Source: JAPPFW01 sp965200835 (lineage in GTDB: Bacteria > Actinomycetota > Acidimicrobiia > Spongiisociales > Spongiisociaceae). Taken from it: 64,000 nucleotides of DNA. Shown here in pieces: positions 63,384-64,000 of the stretch (positions within the stretch are counted from its first letter, which is position 1; every line of letters begins with the position of its first letter). The position numbers were made by a program, and so were the translations under genes. The stretch is taken from NCBI GenBank assembly GCA_965200835.1, contig OZ241390.1:2542001-2606000 (forward strand), written 5' to 3'. The notes beneath the pieces were generated by a model that did not search any database, was not told the DNA's origin, and saw nothing but the letters and a program-made list of their open reading frames with translations.

Positions 63384-64000
63384 ATGGCGGTCACTCAGGG
63401 AGGTGGAGTGGCAGGAGAGCCGGAGCGGGCGAATCACGATCCGGTCCGGCAGGAGATACTCGGCTTCCTCGAACGCACCGAGGGCGATCAGCTGAAGTTC
63501 GCTCGGGAGCTGATCGCCACCCCCAGTCCCAACCCACCCGGGGATGAGCGGGCGGTGGTTGAGCTGATCCGGCAGCGGTTGGCCGGATTGGGGATCACCG
63601 ACTTCCGGTCGCTGGCAGCCCAACCGGCCAGGCCCAACCTGGTGGCTCGCCTGCCAGGACGCCGACCCGGCCGCAAGCTGATCCTGTCCGGCCACACCGA
63701 CACCAAACCTCCGGGCGACCGGTCCCGCTGGCGGACCGACCCTTGGGATCCGATCATCTTGGAAGGCCGGCTGTACGGGTTGGGGTCCGGGGACATGAAG
63801 GCGGCGTTGGCCGCCATGATCTACGCCGCCGCTGCTCTGGCCCGCTCCGGAGGCTGGGAGGGTCAGCTGGAGCTGGTGTTCACCGCTGACGAGGAGGGTG
63901 GATCCACCCTGGGGTCGAAGTGGCTGGCCGACCAGGGTCACCTGGCAGCGGATGCCGCCATCATCGGCGAGCCATGCGGGATCGCCCGGGAGTGGGAGAG
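63384..64000 (+). CDS. M20-family peptidase (ArgE/DapE type), truncated by window end
   Basis: The first 205 codons from ATG 63384, 1 bp after the M81 stop; the gene continues past the edge. Metal motifs GHTDTKPPGD, GLGSGDMKAA, TADEEGG and GEPCG are present in order. This is a cytoplasmic amidase/peptidase, the second M20 member in the window. Confidence 0.88.
   Translation, partial: MAVTQGGGVAGEPERANHDPVRQEILGFLERTEGDQLKFARELIATPSPNPPGDERAVVELIRQRLAGLGITDFRSLAAQPARPNLVARLPGRRPGRKLILSGHTDTKPPGDRSRWRTDPWDPIILEGRLYGLGSGDMKAALAAMIYAAAALARSGGWEGQLELVFTADEEGGSTLGSKWLADQGHLAADAAIIGEPCGIAREWE

Overview
The window is a high-GC chromosomal segment from an actinobacterium. Several things point there: a mycothiol-type glycosyltransferase followed by a YbjN gene, a GuaB1-type IMPDH relative of mycobacterial length, an LppM-like lipoprotein, an actinobacterial LexA box in front of an imuA-imuB-dnaE2 cassette, and several start codons sitting only 6-8 nt behind a TAGNCT-type -10 box (leaderless mRNA). 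The mix of class II ribonucleotide reductase, c-type cytochromes with long Ala/Pro linkers and a split cytochrome b would fit Acidimicrobiia, but that rank is an inference.

1-18 kb is patchy and accessory. It holds a secreted duplicated-domain protein, several broken small genes (DUF433, DUF2283, a YraQ-like permease and a Fic gene, each with frameshifts or nonsense codons), an EthD-SDR pair, an M20 peptidase opposite an Ntn-type hydrolase, arsM, the SOS mutasome imuA-imuB-dnaE2 with a strong base-skew reversal inside dnaE2, and a DUF4143 ATPase whose start codon abuts five phased 23-bp repeats.

18-40 kb is mostly housekeeping: nrdJ, a HisA paralogue fused to a VOC domain and lacking the first catalytic Asp, an LppM-like protein, guaB1, cutA, a MoaD-membrane protein fusion, an M23 peptidase, GNAT-mshA-ybjN, a Clp1-type polynucleotide kinase, ptsH and ptsI, an inositol phosphatase, and a mannitol PTS operon (IIC, IIB, IIA, mtlD).

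40-49.5 kb is the most interesting part: two divergent operons for a membrane electron-transfer system. The minus arm encodes a CcoN homologue without any metal-ligand histidine, a CcoO-like cytochrome c, a second cytochrome c and perhaps a 30-residue membrane peptide. The plus arm encodes a membrane protein, a 2[4Fe-4S] ferredoxin, split cytochrome b, a Rieske protein, a diheme cytochrome c with a calcium-loop motif, and a small membrane protein. Three subunits from both arms begin with the same short helical module (PEHL..RSAEA) on Ala/Pro-rich tethers, which suggests that both arms build one supercomplex.

49.5-64 kb carries a LigC-type ligase with a PaaE-like reductase, a molybdenum hydroxylase operon (FAD, 2Fe-2S, G3E GTPase, Mo subunit), and an import/catabolic operon (ABC solute-binding protein and two permeases, MBL hydrolase, Gfo/Idh dehydrogenase, M81 peptidase, and an M20 peptidase cut by the window end). 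No rRNA, tRNA, CRISPR array or intact transposase was seen.
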